NCBI GenBank assembly: GCA_027422505.1
Contig: JAPQWV010000050.1
Location: forward strand, 1,984,001 to 2,048,000
Reading direction: 5' to 3'
From: Craterostigma plantagineum
Taxonomy: Eukaryota > Streptophyta > Magnoliopsida > Lamiales > Linderniaceae
DNA: 64,000 nt
Shown here piece by piece: positions 49,818-62,492 of this stretch. Under the pieces are notes generated by a model. The model was not told where the DNA came from, ran no database searches, and saw only the letters and a program-made list of their open reading frames with translations. The position numbers and the translations under genes were made by a program. Each line of letters starts with the position of its first letter. The stretch's first letter is position 1.

Positions 49818-51979
49818 TCACCCTCTTAACTTTGTCATATATCTCAACAAAATCTCATTATCACGGTCGTCTTGTTCCTCCTTTATCTCCTTCACCCAGT
49901 CGACGACGGATTCATTGCAACTTGTCACGTGTATCCTGCCAAGGGTATCACTATCTTCGATGCCTAATGGAAATTTCTCCAGATGCCACAATTCCTGAAG
50001 GACAAGCTTCTCAAGAGCGGGAAGGTTACCGGGCTCTGCTCTCCAAGCCCCAACGTCTAAACTATAAATTTGCAGGTACTTTAATTTCTGAAATTGCTCT
50101 TCAACCATGCACCACTCTTCCCCGACAAAGGATCCAATGCCTAGCAGAAGCAGTTCGAGGTTTGGCAGCAAACCGATCACCTTCATGTCTTCCCAGGAGA
50201 GTCCACAATAACCTCCCAAACCCAATTCCTTCAGCGAGTTCGGGAATCCGATGTTTTCCCCCAAAGTGCAACCAAGATTAAACTCTAGTTTCAAGGATCG
50301 AAGCTTATGCAGAAGTGGAAGATTGTTGAGGCAGCAGCCGCTTAGTTCTTCGTCACCTTCTTCCAATGCGTATTCAGCCTCCAACTCGACTAGATTTGGG
50401 ACCCTTCTTACGACTTCCTCCGTGCACTTCAGGTTTATAATCTTACAAAGTGTTTGTAAGTGGTTCAATACGATGAACTCGTCCGTTGGATCGGGCAACA
50501 AGCAATTGTATGCATCCACTTTCCTTAGTTGTGGCATCTCCCATATTCTCGATAATACTGCTACCTCATGTATTCTCGATCATACGTGTTCTAACTTGCA
50601 GAAGTTCGAGTCGATTGAAAGCCACGTCAGCTTCGTCGCGTGTGGGATTTCTACGATATGGCCTTCCACCTTGTTTATCAACCTAATGAATCTTGATTTG
50701 ATATTCATGACAGCTGTTGATGATGTCGAGTAATTGAGGACGACTTTGCTGACGCCAATCCTCTTCGTCGTCCTCGTTCCATTACGGCATACGAAGCATG
50801 AACTCGCAGAGAAACTCCGATAAAATCTTAAAAATCTTAACTCATCAATATGCGAATTGCTGAAAATGTTCTCTTTAAGAGATTCCTTGATGCACAACTG
50901 CCTCAGGATATCGTGAACACCGCAAGTTTCGATGTCCCCCATTTCCCCCAGATTCCGAACGAAAATCATATTCCTGCCGATTAGATCTTCCAAGTATTCC
51001 ATAGAAACTTCTTCCAATGTCTTATTATCATTTTTGGCCGACGGCCGCACAATTCCCTCGGCAACCCACCACTCAACAAGCTCAGACACTTTGATGTTGC
51101 TGTCTTCGGGATATTTTTTCAGATAGAGGAAGCATGCCTTGAGATGAATGGACAGTTGATTGTAGCTGAGGTACAATATTCTCAAGCAGCTTTCCTCAAT
51201 CTCCAAATGATAGAAATCGTCCACATTGTCTGCAACGGATTCCCAATATTCGCTGATTATTAGGGTTTGAAAGGAGTCCACCGACCATGACGAGCGTAAG
51301 GGGAAGCCCTTTGCAGTTGCTTGCAATCTCCTTTCCAATCTCCTTTAATTCGCTCGTCGACCTTCCATAGTTTTTTCCAAACACTTTTTCGCTAAATAAT
51401 TTCCAACTGCTCTCCTCATCTAGTAAATCCATCTGGTAACTGTTATTACGAGCGCTGCTTATACCGTCGGCTACGTTCGATAGCCTCGTCGTCACAATAA
51501 TTCGACTTCTATTCTCATTCTACGGAAAGAAAGGCCTAAATTCTTCCCAAGCATCTGTATCCCAGACATCGTCCATCACAATCAGATACCTTCGACCATA
51601 TAACTTTTGGTACAAACGAGTTCCTAAATCATCATCATCATCACCATCAATAACTCCATCTTTTTCGAGACCCAAAAGAATATTCTGCATGTCGTACTCT
51701 TGCGATAGTGTGATCCAAATACGAACGCTGAAGTTCTCAACGGTCCATTTGTTATCGAAGGTATTGCGAGCAAGGGTCGTCTTGCCTACACCTCCCATTC
51801 CTACGATTGGGATGACTTGTAGGCTACGCTCGTTCCCAGTGAGTCGATCCATTATCTGTAACACACGATCTTCAAGCCCCACTGCAACAGACTTCTCAGC
51901 GTTCGAATCAGAGGTTGCAAGAGAGTTGCTAATGCGCGGTCGTCGATATGCCCCAATTCCATGGTCTTCCTCTCCGAAT

Positions 51980-52141
51980 TGTTGTTTTTAACTGTTGTGA
52001 AATATCGAGAGATAAGTCTGAGAGAATATTTGATCGTTGAGTGTGGGAGTTTTCTTTCTTTTCTGAGGAGCAAAAAAACCCTTTTTCTTATATCTGATAG
52101 TTGATACATGCACGCTCTCTCATACATCATTTAACATGCAA

Positions 52142-52188
<47 letters not shown>

Positions 52189-52416
52189 ACGTATGGCATA
52201 TGATCAGGATAAGTAAGAGGTAAATCTTATCAAAAATCCTATAAGCAAATCCTATAAGCATGCGTGATGTTTTTGATATCTTGGACTTTGAATTTTTTAA
52301 AGATTTGGGTACTGAAGTCTTATGGGTGTAGCACATGTTTGATTTTTGTGTTGGTTTCCTTTGTTTTGTTCTCCTATTGTATTTATTTATTTTTATTTTA
52401 TTGAGCTTAGTCAACA
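51980..52416 (-). repeat. 3' LTR of the copia element
   Basis: 437 bp. Contains a (TA)n and (CA)n run near 52139-52183. Differs from the partner LTR by a 3-base deletion, repeat length and about three substitutions. Confidence 0.95.
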
Positions 52417-55400
52417 AATTCCCCCCTTAAGCTCAATATCTTCCTGTCTTTTCATCCCGAGCTTCCTCTTTAGGTTTTCGAATGTGCTTGTTGGTAACGG
52501 CTTCGTGAAAATATCAGCAACTTGGTCCAGACTTGCTACGTGTACCATCTCACTTCTCCATTTTTAACGTGCTCCCTAATAAAATGAAACCGAGCATCAA
52601 TATGCTTGCTTCTTTCATGATGGACCGGATTTTTCGCCAACTCGATTGCCGATTTATTATCTACTCGAATTTCAGTTGGCTCGACTTGTTGAAGATTCAA
52701 CTTGAGCAATAAATTTCTCAGCCAGATTGCGTGACAAACACACCAAGATGCTACCACATATTCCGCTTCGCAGGTTGATAGAGTCACGATCGGTTGCTTT
52801 TTCGATAGCCAGGTGAATGCCGTATTCCCGAGATAAAATACGTAGCCGCCAGTGCTTCTTCGATCATCGATATCTCCGCACCAATCGCTGTCAGAATATC
52901 CGACTAATTTGCAGTCGCTCGCCTTTGAATAAAATAGTCCGAGCGATTGTGTTCCTCGGATGTATCGTAGAATTCTCTTAATCGCTTTGAGATGTGATTG
53001 CCTCGGATCCTCCATATAGCGGCTAACGACTCCAACGCTATAAGTGATATCGGGTCTCGTGCATGTCAAGTATCGCAGGCTGCCCACGAGACTTCGATAG
53101 TCGGTCGCATTCACACCTTGTCCTCCCTCAAACTTGGACAGTTTTGTTCCAAGTTCCATTGGTGTCGCTACCGGGTTGCTTTCCTCCATTTTATCTTTCT
53201 TTAATATAGCCTTCGCATACGCTTCTTGCGACATAAAAATTCCCGTGCTTCTTTGCTCGACTTCGAGACCTAGAAAATATTTCATCAGTCCCAAATCCGT
53301 CATCTCGAATTCCTTCGTCATCACCTTTTTCAAGTCGTTGACTATTTTCTCATTGCTTCCCAGGAAAATAAGGTCATCGACATAAAGGGCGACGATGATC
53401 ATTTCGTCTCCTTCTCTTTTGATGTAGAGAGCATGCTCGAACGGACATTGCTCGAACTTGTTCTTTTTGAAGTATCCGTCGATCCGGGTGTTCCATGCTC
53501 GAGGCGCTTGCTTTAACCCGTAAAGCGCCTTTTTTAATTTCAGCACTTTACCTTCTTCTCCCGATTTTGAATATCCCGAGGGCTGCTCCACGTAGACTTC
53601 TTCCTTGAGTTCCCCGTTCAGAAAAGCGGACTTCACGTCCATCTGGTAGATTGGCCAGTTGAGTTGTGCAGCTTGAGCCAGGAGCAAACAGATTGTCTCC
53701 ATTCTTGCAACGGGAGCAAAAACTTCGTCGTAATCTATTCCTGCTTGTTGTCGATAGCCCTTCGCCACCAACCTCGCCTTGTAACGTTCAACTTTTCCTG
53801 AGCATTCATTTTCTTCTTATAAACCCATTTGACTCCAATGGGTTTATGCCCGTTTGGCAACTCCACAAGTTTCCATGTGTCGTTCTTTTCGATCGCCTTT
53901 ATTTCCTCGTTCATCGCCATTTTCCATTTCTTATCTCTTATGGCTTCTTCGAAACTAATCTGTTCCGAGTCGGCCAGTAAGCAGACTAGGTGAACCTGTT
54001 CGGTTGATCGATACAGGTCCTGCATACTTCGCATCCTCGGCTGTCTTGGTTCGTCCTCCTCGTCATTTTCTTGAGGCGAAAGTGGAACAGGTATTGGTGC
54101 AACGATCAGTGGTTCTTCAGTCGTTGTATTTTCTTCAACGTTCCAGCCCCACGAGCTTTCTTCGTCTACCCGAACATCGCGACTTACTATCACCTTTTTA
54201 TTTTCAGGGTCATAGAGCCGGTACGCCTTTGTCTTCTCATCATACCCAATAAACACGAGCTTTTTGCTTTTATCGTCGAGCTTGGTTTTTCTTTGATCGG
54301 GCACATGCGCATACGCCACGCTTCCAAATATTTTGAAGTGCGCCACCGTCGGTTTTCGGCTGGTCCATGCTTCCTGTGGCGTTTGATTCTTGAGGCTGTG
54401 ATGTGGACATCGGTTCTGAATATATACGGCACATCGTACCGCTTCGGCCCAGAATTCCTTTGGCATGTCTTTGCTCTTTAACATTGATCGAACCATGTCG
54501 AGAACGCTTCGGTTCTTCCTTTCAGCTACGCCGTTCTGTTGTGGAGAGTACGGTGCGGTGAGGAACCTCCTGACGCCTTGCTCTTCGCAAAAAGTTACAA
54601 AAGCGCCTGAAGTATATTCTCCACCTCTGTCTGAGCGGAGCGCCTTGATGTTTGAACCCGTCGTCTTCTCGATCATAGTTTTGAATTTTTTAAATGTCTC
54701 GAGCGCTTCTGATTTTTCCTTTAGAAAATACACCCAGGTCTTTCTTGAGTAGTCATCGATGAAAGTGATGAAATATCTTCTTCCGCCGAATGATTCTGGT
54801 GTGATCGGCCCGCATATGTCTGTATGTATGAGCTCGAGTGGTTTGCGCGCTCGATATTCTGCCTGCTTCTGGAACGTCGTCCTCGTATGTTTCCCAATTA
54901 CGCAGCTTTCGCAAAGCTTCTTTTCGCCTTCTATCACCGATATTCCGCGGACCATGCCTCTTTTGGAGAGCTCCTTTAGGCCACCGTAGTGTAAATGTCC
55001 GAAGCGCATATGCCACAAGTGGTATTTGTCCTCTACGTCAACTTGCAAGCATCGCTCTTGAATCGCCTTCAGGTTGAGTTTGAACATCCTGTTCCTTTCC
55101 ATCTCGACCCGAGCGATCATTCTTCCGTCTTTGTTTCTTAGTTGCAACGAGCGGTCCTTCATGAACACCGAACATCCTTTTTCAAGCAACTGCCCCATAC
55201 TTAAGATGTTCGTCTTTAAGTCGGGTACGAAGTAGACGTCCTCGACCGATCCTTGTCTGCCGTCGTTTTGAGAGAAGCATATTTTCCCTCGGCCTTTGAC
55301 TTCAATTTTCGATGCGTCTCCAAAGGACACGTGGCCGTCATCGATCTTCTTCAGATCAGTGAAAAGATGTTTATGCCCGCTCATATGATTGCTGGCACCA

Positions 55401-56395
55401 GTGTCAAGATACCACACCATATCGTTGCCTGGACTCGTATCCTCGAGCGCCATTAGGAGAACGCCTTCGTCTTTTGGATCCTCTTGTGCGACTAGATTCG
55501 CATTTTCGTCCACCTTTTTGTCGGCCCAACAGTCTTTTGCGAAGTGCCCGAACTTGCCGCAACTGTAGCACTCAACGCTCGGTCGATTTGAGCGACCGCC
55601 TCGTCCTCGTGCTCGGCCTCGTCCTCTCCAATTTTGGTTGCTCGTTTGTCCTTCTTTTTCGTGATTGTAACCTCGTCCTCGGCCTGAATTTTGGCCGAAA
55701 CCTCGTCCTCAACCTCGGCCGTGATGCGTATATAGCGCCTTGTCATCTTTCAACGATAACTTCGTCTGCAGGGCCTCGTCCAGCGATTCCTGCTTTTTCT
55801 TTTTCTTCCGTTGCTCGTGAGCTTCGAGCGAACCGGAGAGTTCATCGACCGTCATTTCTTCGAGATTTTTGGATTCCTCGATTGCACATACCACGTTCTC
55901 GTACTCGTCCGTCAGGGAGCGGAGAATTTTCTCGACGACCCGGGTTTCCGTTAGAGCTTCGCCGTTTCTCTTCAACTGATTCGAGATGGTTTGTACTCTC
56001 GTTATATAATCGGATACGCCTTCGCCGTTCTTCATTCTTGTCATTTCGAATTCGCCACGAAGCGTTTGCAGCCGTACTTGTTTTACTCGGTCGGTGCCTT
56101 TGTACGCTGTCTCCAGTTTTTCCCATGCTTCCTTAGAATTTTTCGCACCTGCTATCTTTTCGAGGCCAGGATCGTCTAACGCTTGGTGGATGAGGTTGAG
56201 CGATGTATCGTCGAGTCTGTGAGATTCTTCAGACGCCTTACTTTCAGCCTCGTCGTCCGTTTTTTTCGGTTCGGTGTACCCTTTTTCTACGATATTCCAT
56301 ACGCCTCGCGACCCGAGCAGTACCTTCATTCGGATAACCCAACTATCATAGTTGAATTTTGTGAGGCGCGGGACGGGCATGACTTCGAATGACAT
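52417..56395 (-). pseudogene. Copia gag-pol polyprotein, broken at three points
   Basis: From 56395 the frame codes gag (MPVPRLTKFNYDSW; 228 codons), an RG-rich stretch and a zinc knuckle CYSCGKFGHFAKDC. Protease follows with WYLDTGASNH, then integrase with its HHCC and DDE regions (WHMRFGHL, DICGPITPESF, FIDDYSRKTW), reverse transcriptase with YVDD (53771 onward) and RNase H ([20 protein letters not shown]). Breaks: a TGA at 55709-55711, which replaces an Arg CGA position in the RG-rich stretch and leaves the frame unchanged; a frameshift near 53800 at the start of reverse transcriptase; and another near 52550 close to the end. The product cannot be made whole from this copy. Confidence 0.93.
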
Positions 56396-56411
56396 GGCTC
56401 TGATACCAATC

Positions 56412-56576
56412 TGTTGTTTTTAACTGTTGTGAAATATCGAGAGATAAGTCTGAGAGAATATTTGATCGTTGAGTGTGGGAGTTTTCTTTCTTTTCTGAGG
56501 AGCAAAAAAACCCTTTTTCTTATATCTGATAGTTGATACATGCACGCTCTCTCATACATCATTTAACTACATGCAA

Positions 56577-56627
<51 letters not shown>

Positions 56628-56855
56628 ACGTATGGCATATGATAAGGATAAGTAAGAGGTAAATCTTATCAAAAATCCTATAAGCAAATCCTATAAGCAT
56701 GCGTGATGTTTTTGATATCTTGGACTTTGAATTTTTTAAAGATTTGGGTATTGAAGTCTTATGAGTGTAGCACATGTTTGATTTTTGTGTTGGTTTCCTT
56801 TGTTTTGTTCTCCTATTGTATTTATTTATTTTTATTTTATTGAGCTTAGTCAACA
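56412..56855 (-). repeat. 5' LTR of the copia element
   Basis: 444 bp, nearly identical to the LTR at 51980-52416. On the minus strand it begins TGTTGACTAAGCTC and ends TTAAAAACAACA. Confidence 0.95.
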
Positions 56856-57240
56856 CGAATTTCTTCAGCTCTTGATTTATCGACTCGATTTTTTCAATCA
56901 ACAGTTGCAGATCCTGACAGAACGACGAGCTCATCCTCCCACCGATCTGATCGGCGTGGAGTCCTTTGGTGCGCAGTCGATGTACGACATACCTATCGAT
57001 GAGATCATATAAATCTTGCGCGACTTCAATGATCTGCAGTTCAACAGCCAGCTCACGGAGTAGCTCGTTGGTAGTTGATTTTATCGAATGAATTTCGAGA
57101 AACTCTTGCAAGGAAGCGAGCTTCTGCTGCAGCGCTTCGATCTGGGACATATCTGGGATCATCAAGCGACGTGAAGGTAGAAGAACGTTGTCCAAAGAAC
57201 TCAGAAGAGAGAGAACAGACGCATAAGCTGCTACGGCCAT

Positions 57241-57833
57241 AACTACATCAGATGATGGACGGAATTGTATGGAAGTGAATTGATAGAGTGATAATAATTC
57301 AAAGCATTGATTGACTGATTGTAATAATTCAAACAAGTTGTTCCCGCAGAAACGATTATTGAGTTGAAAGAAATATCTCTTCTGTAGTACTCTTAATGAA
57401 TTTACAAGTACACCCACTCGAGTATGTCTCACATAAGCATAAAGTGTCGATGTATATAGATATACTAGTTTGCCCCTTGCAAGTGGGCCTGAGTCGGTGG
57501 GCCACCCGTCCCGGTCCTGAAAAACACTGGGATTGGGTCTTGAGCCCAAATTAAAATTGGACTCATGTGGCCCGACCTGCCCACGGGCCAAAAATTCCCG
57601 ACGGTCTGTTGGCCAAATTGGGCCGGATATAGTAATACTTTGAAGTCTTACATTCTTAAGTCTTATATTTCTGATTTTTACAGTCGTGCAGTAGTATAGA
57701 CGTACAATATTAAATATTACAGTAATTCAAGATTACATATGCTTACTTTAAGAAAAGAAATCAACAAATACAAACACATTTGGAAGATACTAAATGTTGT
57801 TGAACCCTAATAATAAGTTGTTTGATATATATG
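57241..57833. other. Upstream of the NLR pseudogene
   Basis: Former promoter and leader of the NLR. A G/C-rich patch with GGGCC words lies at 57480-57630. No gene seen. Confidence 0.45.
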
Positions 57834-57843
57834 ACTGGAAAAT

Positions 57844-59107
57844 GGGCAAAAGCCTAAAATAGTCCCCGATGTTTACCCGGCGAACCAATTTAGTCCCTGA
57901 TGTATCGCGCGGACCAATTTAGTCCCCAATGTTATCGAAAATGAACCAAATTGGTCCCTCCATCAGTCCGATCGTCAATTTAGACGGCGATACTATATGC
58001 GACGGAATTAGCGACGGATATTCAGTCGCTAACTGAAAAAATTTTAAAAAAAATGATAGGAAAAAATCCAAAAAAAAGAAAAGAATTCAAAAAATAGAGT
58101 AAAAAATTCCGGAAAAAACAAGAGAATATTACTAATAAATTAAAGAAAAAATAAATAATAATAAAAATAAATAAAAAAGGAAATTAAATTAAAAAATGAT
58201 AAATTAAACATTAAGAATGAGGAAAAATCCAAAAAAAGAGTAAAAAATTCAAAAAAAAGAAATAAAAGTAAATAATAATAAAAATTAAGTAATAATAAAA
58301 TTAAATATATTGGGATGATTGCATCGCCGTCCCAGTTTTTGAATTTTTTTAACATTATAACGATTAATTGGCGATAATTCCTGATCTCGTCTTTGTCCAG
58401 TGAACGGCGATGCAATCATCACAGTATATTTGTTAAAAAAAATTTGAGAACTGGGACGATTATGTTCTCATTAACTTGGCAGGGACAGTCTTCGTAAAAC
58501 TTTTAGAGGCATTTTTTATCCTTAATTTTATTTTTTCTTTTTTACTTAATTTTTAATAAATAAATATATTTTTATTTTTTTCCTTTTTAAATCTTAAATT
58601 TATATTTATCAATTTTTATTTTAATTTTAGTTTTTTATTATTATTATTTAGTTTTATTATTTTTATTAAATTTAATAGTAATATTCTCTTGTTTTTTCTG
58701 AATTTTACTCTATTTTTTGAATTTTGCCCTTTGTTTGGATTTTTCCTCATTTTTAATGTTTAATTTATCTGGTTTTAATTTAATTTATTTTTTTATATGT
58801 ATTATTATTTATTTTTATTTAGTTTATTAGTAATAATTGTTTTTTTCTGAAACTCTATTTTTTTGAATTTTTCCTTTTTTTTTTGGCTGATTTTTAATGC
58901 TTAATTTATCATTTTTTTTAATTTTTCCATTTAGCGACGGAATATCCTTCGCAAATAGTATCGCGGTCTAAATTGTCGCTCGGGCTGACGGAGGGACCAA
59001 TTTAGTTCATTTTCGATAACATCGGGGACTAAATTGGTCCCCGCGAAACATCGGGGACTAAATTGGTTCACAGGGTAAACATCGAGGACTATTTTAGGCT
59101 TTTGCCC
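57844..59107. mobile_element. Fold-back MULE-type element, 1264 bp, 10-bp target duplication
   Basis: It starts GGGCAAAAGCCTAAAATAGT and ends with the inverse ACTATTTTAGGCTTTTGCCC. It is flanked by ACTGGAAAAT at 57834-57843 and 59108-59117. The inverted similarity runs through about 190 bases of end sequence (AATTTAGTCCC words, GCGACGGA) and then through the A/T-rich arms, with an inner inverted pair GATGATTGCATCGCCGT / ACGGCGATGCAATCATC at about 58314 and 58402. Almost the whole element can fold on itself. It codes for nothing. Confidence 0.9.
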
Positions 59108-59117
59108 ACTGGAAAAT

Positions 59118-62100
59118 ATTTGATTGGAATTATCATAGAACTCTTGCTCATTATTTCCATGATATATTAACTTGTAAAGAAAATCTTTAGCACAAAAACA
59201 TTTTAAAACTATTATTCTAATATTATTTGAAATTGTAGTAACAGTTGCCGCTCAAAATCAGAACCACATGATAAAGAATATTTCAAATTCATATACGTAA
59301 GAATGCTCTGATGAACAATATTAACTTATGACTATTCATTTTTTTAATGTAAGCATATGTGATACGGTATGAGATTGGATATTTAGTCACCACGAGGAAT
59401 CATGCAACATATAAAGGGAGCGGTGTATTAACACCAACTATTTACCAATATATATAGGATAATCTAATGCGAATGAAGTTGTGTTAATACATCAAATAGA
59501 GATTTTAATACCGTATACATCACACATTTCCTAAGATGAGGTGGCGCTGCGTCAGCACTGATTGGACAGTCCAGATGAGGTGGCGTGATCCAATAGATCG
59601 TCTGGGCCGCAGTGGGCTGTTGAGCTGATCCGGCCCAACTAGAGGTGTCGGTCGGCCCAACTAGAGCTGTCGGTCGGCCCAACAAGAGGTGTCGGTCGAG
59701 CCGCCGGTGGGTCAGGTCAGAGAATCGGGCCGCCGCCGGTGGGACACGTCTAAGATTCGGGCTGTCGGCCCGAGAATCGGGCCTGTCACGGGCCGGTAAA
59801 TAAACCGACAGTCCAATAGATGCAAAACGTTGCAATATAGTCCCTGGAAAATTACAGAAGCAGCCTAGCAAGTTCTTGAATTTGCGGAGAGGTCCCTGCG
59901 ACATAAAATCTATAAATAGGCCCCCATTGAGATGAAATGATTATTCACTTCAACCCACGACATTGCATATTTCACTCTAATACTCCCTAGTTTCCCGAAG
60001 CAAGAAAAATTCAATTTCGAGTACGATTCGTCGTAAAACTCTAGTCGTTGTGCTGCGATTATGAGTTAAGAAAATGTCGTTGTATCTTGGGGACGATCGC
60101 TGCTAACCAAAAGCACTTAATATCGGGGCGATTTCGTCTTACGGACAGTGTGTCCAACACACGCCTCGACTACGTCTACTGTTATGGATAGTCTTCATCA
60201 ACTCCAAGCGTATTTATTCTTCATGCTATGTATTATAGTTATCACATATGCCCTCATCATCACCTGGGTACTCACGAACTGCACCTGCGGTTGAAGACAC
60301 TCCATCTTCCGACTATCTAACGTCGAAGTTTATCTATTGCCAAAGCTATCTGCCACCGATCAGACGCAACCGAAGAAACAACAGAAAACACCAAGCAACA
60401 TCGAAGAACATAACCTACATCAATCGTACGAAATCTATGATAATACATGCACGACTGGATAGATTGTGACTGTACGACTATGTTACCTTACAGATTAGCA
60501 ATGAAGGTGGTGCTGATAAAATGTACCTCATTTTCTGCTCATATCTTGCTAGAATTGTTGCATCGTACGATGTTGAGACGAAACTAACACATATGGAGGT
60601 TTACCACAATAATCAATAATGATCTGTCTTCCAATTAGAAGTTCGAATGAACTAAATGTTCAGAGATTACCATGCCAGGTAATCACCAATACAGTAACTT
60701 TGAATAGAAATGCAATAAGAGAGATCCACACAGAGTTACTTTTTGCACTTAGATACTGTAGACATTTAGTTGCTATCAGAATACCCAAAATATTATTTAC
60801 ATTTGGGATGAAACTTCATGTATGTTGAAATATTGTAGACACGGCCTTTAAGAACAATCCATGCCGAGTCTTCGATTATGTGATAGTTTGACTTCTCATA
60901 GGTATAAGCCTCGTATTGGGCCGTCCCGTCTACCTTTTATTAACACCAAAGACCAAATGATTATATTAAGATATGTATGCATGATATAATTATATAAGTG
61001 AAAAAAACAAACGTTCACGAATATGGCCTTGACATTGACTTGCCTTATGATCACTAAGACATCAACGACCTTATATCGTTTTGAAGTCGAATAAGCTCCG
61101 TCCCATAGCTTGGATGAGAAGCTATCTCAAACGGGCAGGATTGCTCGTCTACGATATGCCACTGCAATACGTTCTACAACACGTACCGATAAAAAAAGAG
61201 CAGTATTTTTTGACTTCTTATCACATGTAATAAGCTAGTCGGACTCACTAGCTTCGCATAAGCCATCAAGTCGATGACCTTTTTATTCGTCGGCAAAGTC
61301 TGATAATGCTTCAACGTATCTGCACTTTTTATTTCAAGCAAACATCGTAAGGAAAAATGCAGAGGATAAAAGATCGACAAACGGTAAATTTAGACGGTCG
61401 CTAACCTATTGTCCAAATATACATAATCACAACATGTTATGAGCAGTATGAATGTGCTGTGAGGATTGTGATGGCGCAATTATTGAACCCTTCTATTGTT
61501 TCCCTTTGACATGGGTGCACATGACTTAAAAAAACAAACACATGTTGATGCTACTTATCCGCATAAAGAAATATACAACATCAATTCTTGGCTGGGTAGA
61601 CCCAAAAAATCAAAAGTCAACGAACCAAAACTCTTGAAAAATAAGTCTTTTTTGCCCATTCTCTGTAAAATGATACAAATACTAAATATCCAAAAAGCAA
61701 ATGATATCCATAAATTTCAGTCGCCTAAGCTGAATAAACCATATAACTGAAGCTATGCCACAATAACTATAATTATACCAGTCCACGAACCCAACCCTTA
61801 AAGATCACGAAACCTACCCATCCCCAATTTCAAGAGCACTTTGAGACAAATCCAAACTAAACCATAAAAGAAAAAATTTACAGACGCCATCGGATTAGAA
61901 CAATCATAACAGGTCAAAAGAAAAAAATTGCACCGCACTACCTGAAAAATTGGAATTATTAGCTACATCATATTCTCCAAAGATTGAACCTAGTTAAATT
62001 CTTCTCCAACATCAAATTCATAAAAGAAAAAAAATTGGAACGATAGATGAGTCGCGGAATTAATCCATCACAAAACAAACAAACTCCACATTGAATGCTC

Positions 62101-62492
62101 GCAGTAATAATGCTAAGATCCTCATGCGCAATGTTTTCGACCGAAGTTGCTTGATCACCACAAAATCTTCGTATCCAAATCCAAGCCCATGTACACTCGT
62201 CTGCACGCTACTTTCTCGACTATGTATTTATCCTATTAATTGCATATAATAAATGTATAATTGCAAGACTAGTAGACAGTGTATGCGTGAGCTTTTTCCT
62301 AATTATAAAAGATATAATATGGCGATGGCAGGTGTAATTCCATCCTCAATGTGGCTAAAATAGTCATTTGTGTTGTTGTTGCTGACATGTCGCATTGGAT
62401 TGGCTAAGTGAATGGTCAATGAGAGTACACATCCAACTTTTATATAGTATAGATAGATACTACGAACGAACTATTAATAAATAATAATAAAT
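59118..62492. other. Intergenic, no gene recognised
   Basis: The block 59530-59830 is G/C-rich with GGCCC words and a 22-bp repeat. The remaining sequence has only short open frames, such as 60248-60469 and 61496-61750, without recognisable domains or splice structure. Confidence 0.45.
59631..59700. repeat. 22-bp minisatellite, three units
   Basis: The unit CGGCCCAACTAGAGGTGTCGGT begins at 59631, 59653 and 59675, with one or two changes per copy. Confidence 0.85.

Larger units (their letters stand above)
51980..56855 (-). mobile_element. Nearly full-length young Ty1/copia retrotransposon
   Basis: Two LTRs (56855-56412 and 52416-51980 on the minus strand) have TG...CA ends and are flanked by CGAAT at 51975-51979 and 56856-56860. 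The primer-binding site TGGTATCAGAGCC, matching initiator-Met tRNA, adjoins the 5' LTR (56410-56398). The polypurine tract AAGGGGGGAATT adjoins the 3' LTR (52428-52417). The LTRs show about three substitutions by eye besides indels in TA/CA runs, so the insertion is recent. It sits in the NLR gene, in the same transcriptional direction. Confidence 0.97.
49818..57240 (-). pseudogene. R1-type CC-NB-LRR resistance gene, split by a copia insertion
   Basis: The minus-strand start MAVAAYASVLSLLSSLDNVL at 57240 begins an Rx/R1-type coiled coil (57240-56856). The frame is interrupted inside a Phe-Gly codon pair by the retroelement and resumes at 51974. NB-ARC motifs follow: P-loop GMGGVGKTT, RNBS-A, kinase-2 YLIVMDDVWD. 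A TAG stop lies at 51520-51522. Then come SRIIVTTRL, GLPLTLVMVGG, a frameshift near 51255, winged-helix and VHD-like segments, a TGA near 50578 in the same frame, and a leucine-rich repeat tail ending at 49818. So besides the insertion there are two stops and one frameshift. Intact relatives are cytosolic immune receptors; this copy is dead. Confidence 0.88.

Noticed and set aside
55474..56136. 220-codon plus-strand frame over copia gag
   Set aside because: Antisense shadow of the gag and RG-rich region.
59464..59904. 146-codon minus-strand open frame
   Set aside because: It is open mainly because of G/C-rich repeats; composition changes along its length and there is no family match.
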